From NCBI GenBank assembly GCA_964030785.1, contig OZ034978.1, positions 4,969,001-5,033,000 on the forward strand: a DNA stretch of 64,000 nt. Direction: 5' to 3'. Source of the stretch: Siderastrea siderea. Its lineage: Eukaryota; Cnidaria; Anthozoa; Scleractinia; Rhizangiidae. This document shows, one piece after another, positions 40,901 to 51,970 of the stretch (positions are counted from its first letter, which is position 1; each line of letters begins with the position of its first letter). The position numbers and the translations under genes are program-made. The notes beneath the pieces are model-generated. The model made no database searches. It was given only the letters and a program-made list of their open reading frames with translations, and was not told the DNA's origin.

Positions 40901-42249
40901 CAGCAAATGACTTAAGTTTATTTTTGTTTCCTAACAACAGCTACCAGTTATGGACAATGGTTTTGGACAGCCGTTCGTTTTATATAACATCGACTGTCTC
41001 ACAATTTAGTAGACACTTAATGATAAAACTTGAAAGATTAGAACTTCGCAACCTGCACAGTGAGTATGCAAAATTAGAGAAAAATCTGTAAGACCTTTTT
41101 CAAGTAAATCATGAATCATTTCTTACAGGCTGATTTTGGTCATTCCTGCAATTGTCTCCAATATTTCACGAAAAATAACTCTTAATACTTTCCCTTTCCA
41201 GTTCAAAGAACTTTTATGATAGCAAATCACTCTAAATGTACATTAAGCTTCCTAGGTGGCTGTGATTGTAAGATATTTATGTTTGAGAACTGCTAAAATA
41301 AAGCACAAATCAGTCAAAAAGTTCGTAATTTGCATAAACGGATAGCCTTAGAAAACAGGCGACGTTTCGCGGGGTCGCCACTTGAGCCCTCACAAAACGA
41401 CGTCTGAGTAACGAGCGCAGAAATTCCATACTGATGACGTGCACTACCCAGATCTTGGTAGTGCTTCTGATTGGTTGTGCCACGAGGGAATTTTCTTTGA
41501 ACCAACCAGAAGCACTACCAAGATCTGGGTAGTGCACGTCATCAGTATGGAATTTCTGCGCTCGTTACTCAGACGTCGTTTTGCGAGGGCTCAAGTGGCG
41601 ACCTCGCGAAATGCAGCTGTTTTCTCAGTCTAATAAACGGATAAATCGAGATATTTGGAAAATGCTCTTACAGAATATTCTCGTATTTCGCAAACACATT
41701 GTGTAGATTGTGTAATTCAAATCCTCCAAACTAGGTTTAAATTTGAGATAATCGACTTTATATAAAACAAGGGGCTGTCCATAACCATTGCTATAGTGAC
41801 AGTTGTTGCTAGGAAACCGATGAAAATAAACTTTGGTCATATGCTGAAAAGATGGTGTAGTATCAAGGAAATTGAAGTTTGTGTTCTATTAGCCTGCGAA
41901 TAGAGCCGCCTGTCGTCGCCCCCGGCCGCTAAGGGTGCAGTGCCCCTAGCGGCCAAGAGCGATGAGAGGCGGCTGCATTCATAGGCTAGTCAATTTTCAT
42001 TTCAAAAGATGCACTCCAAGACCAAAAAAAAAAAACTGTTACGAGCCTCCCTAATTAGGGTATTCTTGTGCAAAAACAAAAACAAAAACAAAAAAAGCAC
42101 ATGTCTAACTGCAATAAAAATTAAAAAAATCATCTATGTGATTGAAACTCTAGGGTCATAGTAGCAACAAACGCATCAATTGGCAAAACGTTTTCTTGAC
42201 TATGCAGGTTCAAAATACGTTATGTGCTTACCTTTAAGGGTGTCTGCAT
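34938..42249 (-). CDS. D-alanine--D-alanine ligase-like ATP-grasp protein, six coding exons
   Basis: Coding exons: 42,249-42,232 (the exon itself begins at 42,269), 40,593-40,286, 37,127-36,985, 36,341-36,185, 35,661-35,507 and 35,233-34,938 (TAA stop). All have AG/GT boundaries, every phase agrees, and the sum is 1,077 nt, giving 358 residues, within the usual size of Ddl enzymes. The N-terminal domain begins MQTPLKILHVLGSPSDDF. ALFEALDIPLVGGSAES is followed by MDKLKT, as in Ddl. The ATP-grasp core shows YPCVVKASKG, IIERFIEGREIR and, near the C-terminus, the metal-binding region GNPFLLESN followed by FGPQSVINIIAK. Bacterial Ddl joins two D-alanines for peptidoglycan; the animal substrate is unknown. 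Intron 3 to 2 holds several fold-back repeats. A decayed copy is at 1,777-1,012. Confidence 0.85.
37431..37968. repeat. 540-bp nested palindromic element (MITE-like)
   Basis: The outer arms (about 37,431-37,497 and 37,903-37,968) and an inner series of segments mirror one another almost base for base around a centre near 37,695. Recurrent words include ACTATCACGCGATAGAAAT and its complement. It lies in an intron of the ligase-like gene and has no ORF. Confidence 0.85.
38260..38341. repeat. Inverted repeat
   Basis: TGTGATAGGTT...GGAAATTTGAT is mirrored by ATCAAATTTCC...AACCTATCACA around a short spacer. Small fold-back sequence in an intron. Confidence 0.75.
40029..40091. repeat. Short inverted repeat
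   Basis: AGCCTGAATTTCAGCC and its complement GGCTGAAATTCAGGCT enclose about 30 bases. MITE-like stem in an intron. Confidence 0.85.
40870..41880. mobile_element. Fold-back element of about 1 kb with a nested 247-bp palindrome
   Basis: Diverged inverted arms lie at about 40,870-40,980 and 41,770-41,880 (for example GCACCATCTTTTCAGCA against TGCTGAAAAGATGGTG). Inside, 41,365-41,611 is a second, nearly perfect palindrome with arms of about 110 bp around the words CACTACCCAGATCTTGGTAG. This looks like a younger fold-back element inserted into an older one. Confidence 0.75.
41890..41985. repeat. GC-rich inverted repeat
   Basis: AGCCTGCGAATAGAGCCGCCT is mirrored by AGGCGGCTGCATTCATAGGCT, with a further inner pair around GGCCGCTA. 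Fold-back repeat directly beside the previous element. Confidence 0.8.
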
Positions 42250-44445
42250 AATTGCTTTTGAGCTCTTGCCTGAAATCGAAATAAAATTACGTTGACATGG
42301 TCAAGAACGTTTTGCAGTCTTATTAACAGTCTAATACATCGCTCAAAGGATGGATACCCACCTACCCCTAAAAAACAATGGCAACAACCCTTTCAGATGC
42401 AACAGAAAGTATATGTGCACAACTATGTACCCTCCGTTGCAAGGTGAAAGCTTGAAAAAGCTACAACAATTTTTGTTTTATGTTGTTTGCCTTGGCCATT
42501 TCTCGCTTAGAGGAGAGTGGTGCCAAATTTCGAATTACGTCACATAGCTACACGCAATATCACCTCACTTTTCACTTTCCTCATCAGAGATTGACAATTT
42601 GCATGGTAAGAATTGTAGGCGAACATCATTTAGAAAAACACGTCTTTCCAATTGAATTTCTAGCTTCTCAGCAAACAATCCTGCTTTCTTGCATTATACG
42701 GCGTTCAAACGTTTTTGCCACGAAGCAAACGTTTTGTCACGGAAATATGGCAATGAAATTTCAGCAACGATTTCTGAGGTTGAGAATGTAATAGGCAAAT
42801 TACTCTGCTGGCCCTTTTGAGATATGAAGTGATGATAACTCCCGGGGGGGTACTCTTAGAAAATTTTGTGTGGAAGTGTGCGGCGCACTCCTTGGGACCC
42901 CCTACCCTATATCAGACCAAAATATGTGATTTTTTCCCCTAACCTATTTCAGACCTGACCCAAAATTCGATACCCTATTTCAGACCTGCACAGGAACTGC
43001 TTCGGTTAGCGTCGACATTGAGAAGGGCTTCAAATTTACAAGATGTTTCGCCCGGCCGAAGATCCATAGGTTTCCTCATAATTTAAGCCACCTCTGGGCA
43101 ACGGCAACGGCCAGAAACACGGGCTCCCAATAACGGCTGCAGTAATGTTGTTGAGCTGAGCAATGGTCGAGAAACTCGATGCGTGTATTATCGGTTATAT
43201 ATCTGACTCGCGCACTGCACTTTTGAGGAAATTGGTAAGAATTATCGCGTGCGGTCCACAGTTGTTTTGTTCATTCGCCTTCTTGTGAAAAGTCGTCCTT
43301 AAAGACTTAGTTTGAATACAGTGCCGCAAACGTTAGTAAACACTAAATGAGTTGTTTGTCTTGTACTTCTGCTTTCATCTCCACAAAGAAAGAAGGAAGC
43401 GCCTATAAAATGGACGACGTACACAGTTGACACAGGCCATTCCCTCCCAAAAAAGAACAGACAACACAAACACTCGCGTTACTTCACTTATGGCCTTTGT
43501 TTTGCTGATATTTTTGCGTGACGCGTTACGGAGCATCATTGTCTCTTGTCCATATTAACGGAATAAAGCTATTGTGTACACGACTATATCCTAAAACAAT
43601 TATCATTAGAATAAAAAATATATATTTACAAGATTTTTCAAAATAAATGTAAATGTTGTAAACGTACATTTTGGGTTTATTTGGGAATCAGTGTTTTGTT
43701 TTTTGGGGGGGGGGATGGGAGGTGGGGGATGAGAAAAGTGCTAATACTTCAAAACAGGCACTGGACTTTTTTCTTTTTTTGAAATTGGACGAATTGTATA
43801 GTCACCTTGTACACTGACGAAATATACGCTGAACAGATTGTGTCACTCACGTCATTGAAAGAAATAGTCTCAGCTGTGAAGCTTTTCAAACGAGAAATTT
43901 TTCCTCTACAGTTTACTTCATGCCGTATCGGACCCGCACTATTCAAGCTAAATCGGCATAGTGATGAGGTTGCCGATTTCGGTTCCAACGTGCGTCTCGA
44001 CACCTTTTGTTGAGTTACCTTTCAGTAGAATTTCAATATCAAGGCAACATTTTCTTCTACAGCAGCTATAAAGGTCAACTCAGTACGTTTCCATCTAACG
44101 ACTTGCAATTCCCTATCGGCACACCGGCTAAATGACAGAACTACTTCGCCGATGGAGTTCTTAATCCTTTTGCAGACAGAACATTCCTCGCCGCTGATCA
44201 TCAGCGGGTTTTTAGGTCAGGAGTTCTTGGTTGTACAGACAGAACTGCCTCGACCACTGATCACCGGCAAGTTTTGGAGTTTTTGTTTGTACACATAGAA
44301 CTACCTCGTCGTTAATCATCGGTGAAAGGACAGGTTGATCATCGGCAAAAAGAGTTTCTCTGACAGTTACATAATATTTGTTTCTGATCACCTGTGTTTG
44401 CACCTTTTCGTGGAGTGTTCGGTCAAAGCACACAATCATGAAAAA

Positions 44446-45030
44446 AAAATACTAATATAGTGATAAACATACCTGTTAGTTTTCCTTGAATTTGCAGCGT
44501 AGACGGTGAAAGGAATGAATTTTGTCTCCAACTGAAATATTCGACGCGTATTCAAGCTGATGCAAGCGTGACAGTCATGGCATACAAACAGCCTCATGCA
44601 AATGACGTCGAAAGAAATTAGTGTTATTCTGCAATTCAATTCAAATTCAATTCAATTGCGAAACGGGCTTTGTTTGTCGAATAAAGGACAGAAGATAATC
44701 TTTTTCTCCACAATTAATTGATGGATGCCGATTGAAATCCTGCAAACCGTCTCTATTATATGTTAAGACCTTGCGTAACTAATTATGGGCCTTAAACCAA
44801 AGGTTGTGTAACATCACCGGCCAAGGACTATACTAGGCCAAGTGGTCATTATTTCAGCGGAACAACTACATAATAACAATAATAATAATTAGCAGGTATA
44901 CTTACCTGTTTTCCCCTTGAATCCGCAACAGAAAGTAAAAGGAATGAATATAGTTTGCAACTGGGAAAGAATGAAATATTCGAAGCGTATTGAAGCGTGT
45001 CTTGCAGATGAGATCCAAAGAAATTAGTGT
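44446..45030 (-). repeat. Duplicated segment with donor sites, candidate 5' non-coding exons
   Basis: Two diverged copies (about 44,470-44,660 and 44,905-45,030) share words such as AATATTTCA and CATTCCTTT. Each ends, on the minus strand, in a splice-donor-like sequence (ACAG followed by GTATGT or GTAAGT). They lie upstream of the first coding exon of the ligase-like gene and could be alternative untranslated first exons. This is inference from position and donor sites only. Confidence 0.35.
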
Positions 45031-47603
45031 GTATTTTTCAGGTTCATTCAATAATGCGAACGGGGACAACAGAACCCCAGCGGGGTAGAAAAGGGGTGTA
45101 GAAGGAACGAACTAGAGAGAAATTTGTGAAAGATGTATTTGTCAGTGAGTGACATCGGCAAATAGGCAGACAGAAATTAATATTCCGACGGGACGATAGT
45201 TAGCCTCCAACGCATGCGTCCTTGGTCAGTCGTAACGCAATCCATTACTCAAAGAATTGGAAAGCTCGGATATTGTTATTGGGACGTTTCGTGACTTTTG
45301 AATTGCATATGACACAAAATATTTTTCCTCTGTTTTTGATAGTTTGATAGGTATGAAAAATGATTGTAAGCCTAAGCCTACATGGTACTTCTCAAAAGCC
45401 GTTTTCGCGATGAAAATAGTGCAATTTCGACTTCAAACTTGTCGCCATCAGTCACGGGAGTAACACCTTGGCAGAGTTAACAAAACGTTTTCATCGCCAA
45501 AGCACCAAACAAGCATTGGTCTCTTTATTCCTTTCGATTAAATGGAAGAAAATTGGAAACACTTATTTACACATTTACCAACATTTCTCTGAAAGCAGTT
45601 AACGTTGAGAACGAGACATGAAAACAAAAGAAGCCGCATTATTCAATAACCGGCAAATAAGTGGCCGGGTATTCTAAAAGGTCCTGAAAGCTTAACCTAA
45701 AGGTACATGTTATTCCTTGGATCCAGCATTTTAGGACATGGAAGTCAAAATAATTGAAATGCTCGAGATTTTTATATTTGCTACATTTGCTATGTTTCCA
45801 GCTTGAAGATAATATATATGGTTACGAACCACTGCCCTGTTTTATTGTTTTCAGTCCTGAGATCTATCTGGAAAAGGAAAGAAGTTTACTGCAAAGCGCA
45901 AAGATGCTTATAATTCGCGAGAAAAGACAGGTATTATACTGTGGCCTGTTTTTTCTTTTTTTTTTTTTTAGATTTTTTATTTATTTATTTATCTATTTAT
46001 TTATTTCTATATTTATTTTTTTAATGGTGGACGTAAACGTGACTCCCGTAAACGTTGCCGCTAGTGCCGTTTCGTGAACCTTGCCCCCTTCACTACGGTA
46101 ACTAATCTCAATCAACAGAGTCGACTAAGATTCGCTTATAAAACGGGTGTGTAAGAGCCGGGGAGGGGGATTGGGAGACAGGATTTCAAGTAACGGGGAG
46201 ATGCAAAGGATTTTTTTTGGGGGGAGGGGGTTTGAAATTCACTATTTTGGGATATTTTGGGTAAGAAAATACTGGCAAATATTTTTTTCGGTTAGTTTTC
46301 TACGAACGTCTACTAGATCTGGGAAAGTTTAGTGCGATAGTACGGATACTGATAAACAAGGAAACACGACCACTTAAAAGTGCCGTTGTTCCTCGTTATT
46401 GTCATTTAGTCCCTTCTGGGTACTTGTAAGGCTCCAAAATTTAGTATGGAATTTTTGGGGTTTCGTTGTGGTCCAGGGTATTTTTTTGAGTTTCGCTTCC
46501 GAGCCGAAGGAATTCTTTTGGGTTTTTAATTTATGTCCCCATTCGCACCTTCCCGTCCGATAGTTTATACAAGTGGGTACATTGTAAAATCTGATTGGCT
46601 TTTGCTACAAATTAAAGTATACTTAATAAAATAAGGTCCTTCAATTGCAAGGTTGCATGAAAAACGTCTATCAGTGTCTTTTAAGGACTACACTTACCCA
46701 GACCGATAATTTACCGACCTCTGACATGACTCTTGGGTTCAAACCATTTACAGTTTTAAATAATCACAGTCACGCAAATAACCTTGTCTCCGACAGCCTG
46801 TCTATACTGTAATGAAATCTATTTTCTGTTCTTCTCCGGACTCCAGTTAAAGATATACGGAGCAGAGGGCATCCAGGTAAAACTCGATTGCGTATCTGTA
46901 ACGTTTTTACACTGGACAAAAGCATGCACTGTTGTAATCTGATAATATTGGAAGGAGAGTTTTAACTTTTGCAGGAAATCAGGTGATTTATAGTTTTGTT
47001 TAGAGAGTGGATTATGAGTTTGCTATAAAAGAAAACCAGAAAAATGTCTGACTGAATTGGCTGTTGTATACCTCCTTTGTTATATGTTGAGACCTACAAT
47101 TTCGCACACATTCTCAGTTGGAGGCACTTGACGAAAAGTCGAGATTTATCACGGCTCAAAATAGCAAGTCCTTTCGCCTCCCACTCCCTGCCCCAATCAA
47201 TTTTTTATTTAGCACTGTCAGACCGAAGCTCAACGTTGAGGGAAGAATGAGGGAACTAGCGCTACAAGTACGGTAATTGTAGGTACTAGTAATTTAACCG
47301 TGACAGTACACAAAGACGATAATTTTTTAAAAAGATCAGAAGAATTAGCCAGAATATAAAGATGTGTTTGCACACTAAGCCGAAAGTAACGGGCGTTAAA
47401 CGTCTATTTTAAGCAAATTCGTTAAACATGCTCCTTTAATTATTTACAAATAAAAATTCAGTTCAGAAAAGCATAATTATACATTATGTCGTGGTAAACG
47501 ATAAAAATTAAAAAGCTCAAAGTACAAATATTCTCGAGTACCCGAACTGTTTTATGACAACCCAATGAACGGTTTTGCCTTCTGTATGTTCGTTTATTGT
47601 TTT

Positions 47604-47715
47604 AGTCTCCTACGCGGCCGTTCTTAGGGTCGTCACGCAACGCTCCTCCCCACTAACGGCCTTTAGTGGGGAGGAGCGTTGCGTGACGACTCTAAGAACG
47701 GCTGCGTAGGAGACC
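47604..47715. repeat. GC-rich hairpin, about 50-bp arms
   Basis: GTCTCCTACGC...CCCCACTAA is mirrored by TTAGTGGGG...GCGTAGGAGAC with few mismatches and a central GGCC. MITE-like fold-back sequence. Confidence 0.9.
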
Positions 47716-48502
47716 AGTCCTGTTTGTATGCCATGCAACTTCAGTAAACTAAAGAGCGAGAATGAAAAGAGTTTTCAGGCATTTCTTCACCGCACAGGTT
47801 CTTTATTCAGATCACAAATTACACGTAGATCATTATTTTCTCAGTTGATAATCTGTGTACAACTTCCGTTGACAAACATATGGCGAAAACGTTAGCTACC
47901 GAAACCTTAAAACAATAAAACACGCCTTTCTATGTTTTTTAAAACATGAATTTTAGCCAATCAGAATACACGTAGCTTCCAACGGCGTGGTGTTTTATTA
48001 CGGCGTGGTGCGTGACCATGTGCTTTAACAACGTTCGTAAGACACAAAAGTAAGGGAGGGATCGTTCGCTGATTGTTCACCGATTGTTCATCCCACTGCA
48101 ACGTTGAAATGTGGTGTATGCCTCCGAAATAGCGGCAGCTCTTGACGGAATTACAACACTTTGACAATGTTATGACGAAATTTATCATCAATAAGAGGAC
48201 AGACGCATAAAAAACTGACGTCAATTTGTTAATTGTACGAAATTGCTATATTTTAATTTTAGTTTATTTTAATACAATCTGTAATGCGCATTTCAACAAG
48301 GCCTAGCTTGGACTTTGCGCAATAGAAGTGTTTATTAATTTTCACTATCATCATCATCATTATTATCATTATTACTATTATTATTATTATTATTATTAGT
48401 AGTAAGTTGGGCCCAGATAGCACTCGTTCTGGCTTCTGATTGGTCGAGAGCGATCACGTGACTAGAGGAACTTCCGGTGACGTCATAAGTCATTTCCGGT
48501 GG

Positions 48503-48650
48503 GGGAAACCGCTGACTAGTGTGAAAATAGGATCGCGGGCTCATGGGAACCGGAAGTCACGTGATTTGGAATGGGAAACCACTGAGCAATGTGAAAAATG
48601 GATCGTGGGCTCAAGGTGGGTTAAAACCACTGAGAAAACGCGGGCTCAAA
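48503..48650. repeat. 70-bp imperfect tandem repeats at the left flank of the viral element
   Basis: GGGAAACC...GTGAAAA...GGATCG(C/T)GGGCTCA occurs at 48,503 and again 70 bp later. A shortened third unit ends at 48,647. Just left, CACGTGAC/CTTCCGGT (near 48,455) is mirrored by ACCGGAAGTCACGTG (48,549). The block lies between AT-rich host DNA and the 3' end of the polymerase gene, where a terminal inverted repeat would be expected. The right terminus is outside the window, so this cannot be tested here. Confidence 0.7.
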
Positions 48651-48721
48651 GTCCAAAGTCCAATTTCTGGAACGTGGGTGGTCCTTTGGAGTGAAAACAA
48701 TACAAAATGAATAAATCACAT

Positions 48722-48727
48722 TTTATT
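48722..48727 (-). terminator. Poly(A) signal of the polymerase gene
   Basis: AATAAA on the minus strand, about 95 bases past the polymerase stop codon. Confidence 0.55.
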
Positions 48728-48820
48728 GGTTTGTTTTACAATAACTGTGGTTTTCTTTTGAGTTCCTCTTTGATAAGTGTTCCTTAATGTTCATCACAAT
48801 CGACGATCTTGTTGGGGTTT

Positions 48821-51800
48821 TCACTGGTATCCATAGGGGTAGGTCTTGAAGGTGTTGTGATCAATGACTCGTTTGTCATAGACCAACTTGTACCATTTAT
48901 GTTGGGGTTCAGTGAGCAAGGTGTAGTTTGTTGGGTTGCGAACAATGTGATGGGTTTTTGTGACTTGTATTTCCCGTGGTTTGGGAAGGGGTTTCTGGAT
49001 TTCCTCTTTGACATTTTGACGCATGACGTCATAATTGAGTTGAGTGTGTCCTTCACTGTTGAGTCGGAAGCCTCTGACCTTGCATTCCACTTTTCCTTTA
49101 TTCGTAGTATACCCATAGTTCTTGGGTCCTCCACTGACAAATTCTTGGATGTATTCTTTATCATCTAATTCGGAGGCGAAGTCCCCAAGATAGGAACCCA
49201 ATACAGGTTTGAATTGAGTGGGTGTTTCCTCCAGGTAGATGACGGAGTCGGTGTCAAAGTAGAGGACTCTTTCCCCTAAGTCTTCCAGGGCGTCATACAA
49301 TTTAAGGCGGGCGTGGCAGGTAGTGAAGCAGGCCACAAAAATGTTGAGGTTGGGTGAGACGCGGATGTCCTCTTTTTGATTTTGGTAGTGGACTTCCACA
49401 GTTTGTTCATTGATAACGGCGACGTGATGTACGTCTAAGGCATCGCTATCCAAGAAACAGTGGAAGGCATGAGGATCATCAAAGGCTTGAATTTGGGTCT
49501 TGTTGAGGCGTTGTCCAAACTTGCCCCACATGGAGTTGAGCATGAGCTTAGCTAGGGTACGCAGGCCCGGGTTGTATTCGATCTTGTGGTACTCCAACTG
49601 GATGCCTTCATGCAGGAAGTACTGTTCGATGTAACATTGCTTTTCTTCTTCTGTCATGTCGTCCTTAGGCCACCCACTAGCTTCTTGTTTGATTTTCAAC
49701 CAGGTGTTGACATAATCGGCGAAGAGGCCCTCACAGGTTTCTTCAAAATGCCAAGCTTCGTAGATGTATTGGACTTGGTACCCGAGCTCAACGGCTTTAT
49801 ACAGTTCTGGGGTACACCAGGTACTGGTGAGGGCGCGTTGTTCGTCGGGGTGAGGGCAATGATAGGATCTGTCCAAAAGAGGTTTGTCCATTTCTTCTTC
49901 CACACAACGGGCACAGAGTGGAAAGAGCAGTTTGTTGTCATGACGGTAAGGCAGCACGGGATGGTACAATTCACGGGGAGGCAGGATTTTGCATTGGATG
50001 AGACCAAAGTACTGGTGTATGTCCGTGTGACCCGGCAGATAATAGATGGTAGGATGCCCTTTGGGGTAGGTGGACTTCTTGTTGACCCACGGGTACAAGG
50101 AGGTGACATCGATGTAGTGAATTTTTTGGCCAGGGGTAATATGATGGTAGAGTTTGATGGCATTGGTACGACCTCCACAGAAAGCATCCCGAGGTTCAAG
50201 AGGTTGGATAAAGTTGAGTTCCCGGACGAAGGAGTCGATCTCTGGGTGGGTGTCTCGGAGGTGGTCCCATTGACATCCCCACATTTGAATGACGTTGTAC
50301 CCTTGGTTGGTAAGCTTTTGGACTTTGTCTTGGGTGACGTCACAGAGGTCCTGCATGGTTCGATCATAGTTGCGGGGATGTTTTTCGTAGCGATGGGGAT
50401 AACAGGTAGGGCATCCGTGGGTGAAACAGCCTTGAAATTCGTAGACGGTGTGGGTGTCGCGGCAATAACCATCCACATAGATCTTGGTCCCGGGGATCTT
50501 ATACTCGCCTTGATTTCGGACATGTTGAATGTACTGAGGCTCTGGATTGGCACTGGCCAGTAGATCGTCGGGGTTGAGATCTTGGAGGGCGCGTTGACGT
50601 AGTTGGTGATCGCACCAGGTTAACCATTCAAGGGCTGGGATGGACTGGTTGATGTTATTTCTCCATCCCTTATGACCGGCGGGTTCGCTGGCAATACTGT
50701 TGGGGATCATCCGGTTCATACGTAAATCTCGATTACAAGCGGAGGCAATGGTGACGTGATCGAAGGGATTGAAGCCTGTTAAGTCTTCAAACATGCGTTT
50801 GAAAGTCAGACATCCTTGTTTGAGGAGTCGTACATCGGAGCTGCAATAGGCCAATAACTCTTGTTGAAAATGAAACACCACACCCTGGTCGCGTTGTTGT
50901 TGATGCCAGGTTTCAAAGGCTTGTCTTCCTTCGAGTGACATGCTCTCAGGCATGTAGTAATCGCGTGAGGGGAGGATGCCCACGTAGTGTTGATGCTTAG
51001 GTATGTTGAACTTGTGGGGGAAATACCCTTTGCAGAGTTCTGTCAAACCAAAGGTTTTGGGAAACGCGGAGAGGGGCATCTGGAAGAAACTCATGGAATC
51101 AATGAACCGGATGCGGTCATGTTTGATCTCTAAGAGTTTACACCCGTTGCGGAGTTGTTGGACGATCCGGTTGTCCCTATAGTATTCTTGGATGATAAAG
51201 TACCCATCGTACCCTTGAAAATTATGAGCGATGACATTGACTTGACGGGTATCGTTGAGTGTCAAGGCATCCAACCATTCCAGAAAGTCACGGATACAAG
51301 TGGGACCTGGGAAAGGTTTGGGTTCATCCTTGTCTTCGGTTTCGGCCACGACGAGATTGGCAATGTGTTTTCCCTGGGGTTGCATGGCTTCGATATCAAA
51401 GAAGACGTGTAAGGGAGGCAGGTCTTCCTCGTCCTCGTCCTCGGAGGAGGCATGGGGTTCCGCGGCGGCGGCACCTCGTTTGGCGCGAGGACCTTTTTGA
51501 CGGGTCCTCTTTCTCTTCTTTTGGTCTTGAGGTTTGGGGGCTCTTTGTATAAAACAACGGTGGTCGTCAGCGTGGACGTACTGATGACAAGAAGGGCAAT
51601 CCACGTGCTTACAAAGGTGACGTTGAATGCGGGACAAGCCCACATTTTGTTGATAACAGTCAGGGCATCGGTGTCGTTGAGAGCACACGGAGGCCTGGAG
51701 GTCCGTGACGGGTTTGCCCGCATGGGTCTTGCTGGAATGGGCTTCGAAACACGCGGGTCCGAAAAAGTCCCGATGACACGACTTGCAACGTTGAGTGGCT

Positions 51801-51970
51801 TTCAGGTGCCGGGGGTAAGCATATTGAAAGTCTGGACAATCTTTCTGTCGACAGGCTCCGCACACCTTGGTCTTGGTGCATCGATGACGTCCCTCATGGT
51901 CATAGGGTTTCCAACAATCCGCACACATAACTGGACCCGAAAAATCCCGGCAATTTGGTGATGACATCAT
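48821..51970 (-). CDS. polB: Protein-primed family B DNA polymerase (Polinton/adintovirus type), main part
   Basis: Open frame of 1,049 codons. In order: Cys/His zinc-binding pairs (residues 16-140), an acidic linker, the 3'-5' exonuclease with Exo I FFDIEA (about 190), Exo II NFQGYDGYF (250) and Exo III YCSSDV (375). Next comes a segment with VDGYC...VYEFQGCFTHGCPTC (500-523) that is typical of this polymerase group and resembles an endonuclease fold. Then polymerase motifs A DVTSLYP (621), B KLMLNSMWGK (808) and C YFDTDS (904). All catalytic Asp residues are present. The listed ATG lies inside the overlap with the upstream ORF, and the true N-terminus is probably encoded by that ORF (51,900-52,982), offset by one base. 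The enzyme would copy the linear viral genome from a protein primer. Confidence 0.95.
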   Translation of the reverse strand: MMSSPNCRDFSGPVMCADCWKPYDHEGRHRCTKTKVCGACRQKDCPDFQYAYPRHLKATQRCKSCHRDFFGPACFEAHSSKTHAGKPVTDLQASVCSQRHRCPDCYQQNVGLSRIQRHLCKHVDCPSCHQYVHADDHRCFIQRAPKPQDQKKRKRTRQKGPRAKRGAAAAEPHASSEDEDEEDLPPLHVFFDIEAMQPQGKHIANLVVAETEDKDEPKPFPGPTCIRDFLEWLDALTLNDTRQVNVIAHNFQGYDGYFIIQEYYRDNRIVQQLRNGCKLLEIKHDRIRFIDSMSFFQMPLSAFPKTFGLTELCKGYFPHKFNIPKHQHYVGILPSRDYYMPESMSLEGRQAFETWHQQQRDQGVVFHFQQELLAYCSSDVRLLKQGCLTFKRMFEDLTGFNPFDHVTIASACNRDLRMNRMIPNSIASEPAGHKGWRNNINQSIPALEWLTWCDHQLRQRALQDLNPDDLLASANPEPQYIQHVRNQGEYKIPGTKIYVDGYCRDTHTVYEFQGCFTHGCPTCYPHRYEKHPRNYDRTMQDLCDVTQDKVQKLTNQGYNVIQMWGCQWDHLRDTHPEIDSFVRELNFIQPLEPRDAFCGGRTNAIKLYHHITPGQKIHYIDVTSLYPWVNKKSTYPKGHPTIYYLPGHTDIHQYFGLIQCKILPPRELYHPVLPYRHDNKLLFPLCARCVEEEMDKPLLDRSYHCPHPDEQRALTSTWCTPELYKAVELGYQVQYIYEAWHFEETCEGLFADYVNTWLKIKQEASGWPKDDMTEEEKQCYIEQYFLHEGIQLEYHKIEYNPGLRTLAKLMLNSMWGKFGQRLNKTQIQAFDDPHAFHCFLDSDALDVHHVAVINEQTVEVHYQNQKEDIRVSPNLNIFVACFTTCHARLKLYDALEDLGERVLYFDTDSVIYLEETPTQFKPVLGSYLGDFASELDDKEYIQEFVSGGPKNYGYTTNKGKVECKVRGFRLNSEGHTQLNYDVMRQNVKEEIQKPLPKPREIQVTKTHHIVRNPTNYTLLTEPQHKWYKLVYDKRVIDHNTFKTYPYGYQ

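Larger units (their letters stand above)
42270..48430. other. Host non-coding DNA upstream of the ligase-like gene
   Basis: No coding exon recognised over 6 kb. Contents noted: a dispersed repeat near 42,840-43,000, the duplicated candidate leader exons at 44,446-45,030, a T-rich/(TTTA)n tract near 45,955-46,020, a hairpin at 47,604-47,715 and an (ATT)n tract near 48,375-48,400. Confidence 0.5.

Noticed and set aside
49586..50563. 325-codon plus-strand ORF (and a 285-codon minus-strand ORF at 49,696-50,553)
   Set aside because: Shadow frames of the polymerase gene, which carries all catalytic motifs in its own frame.
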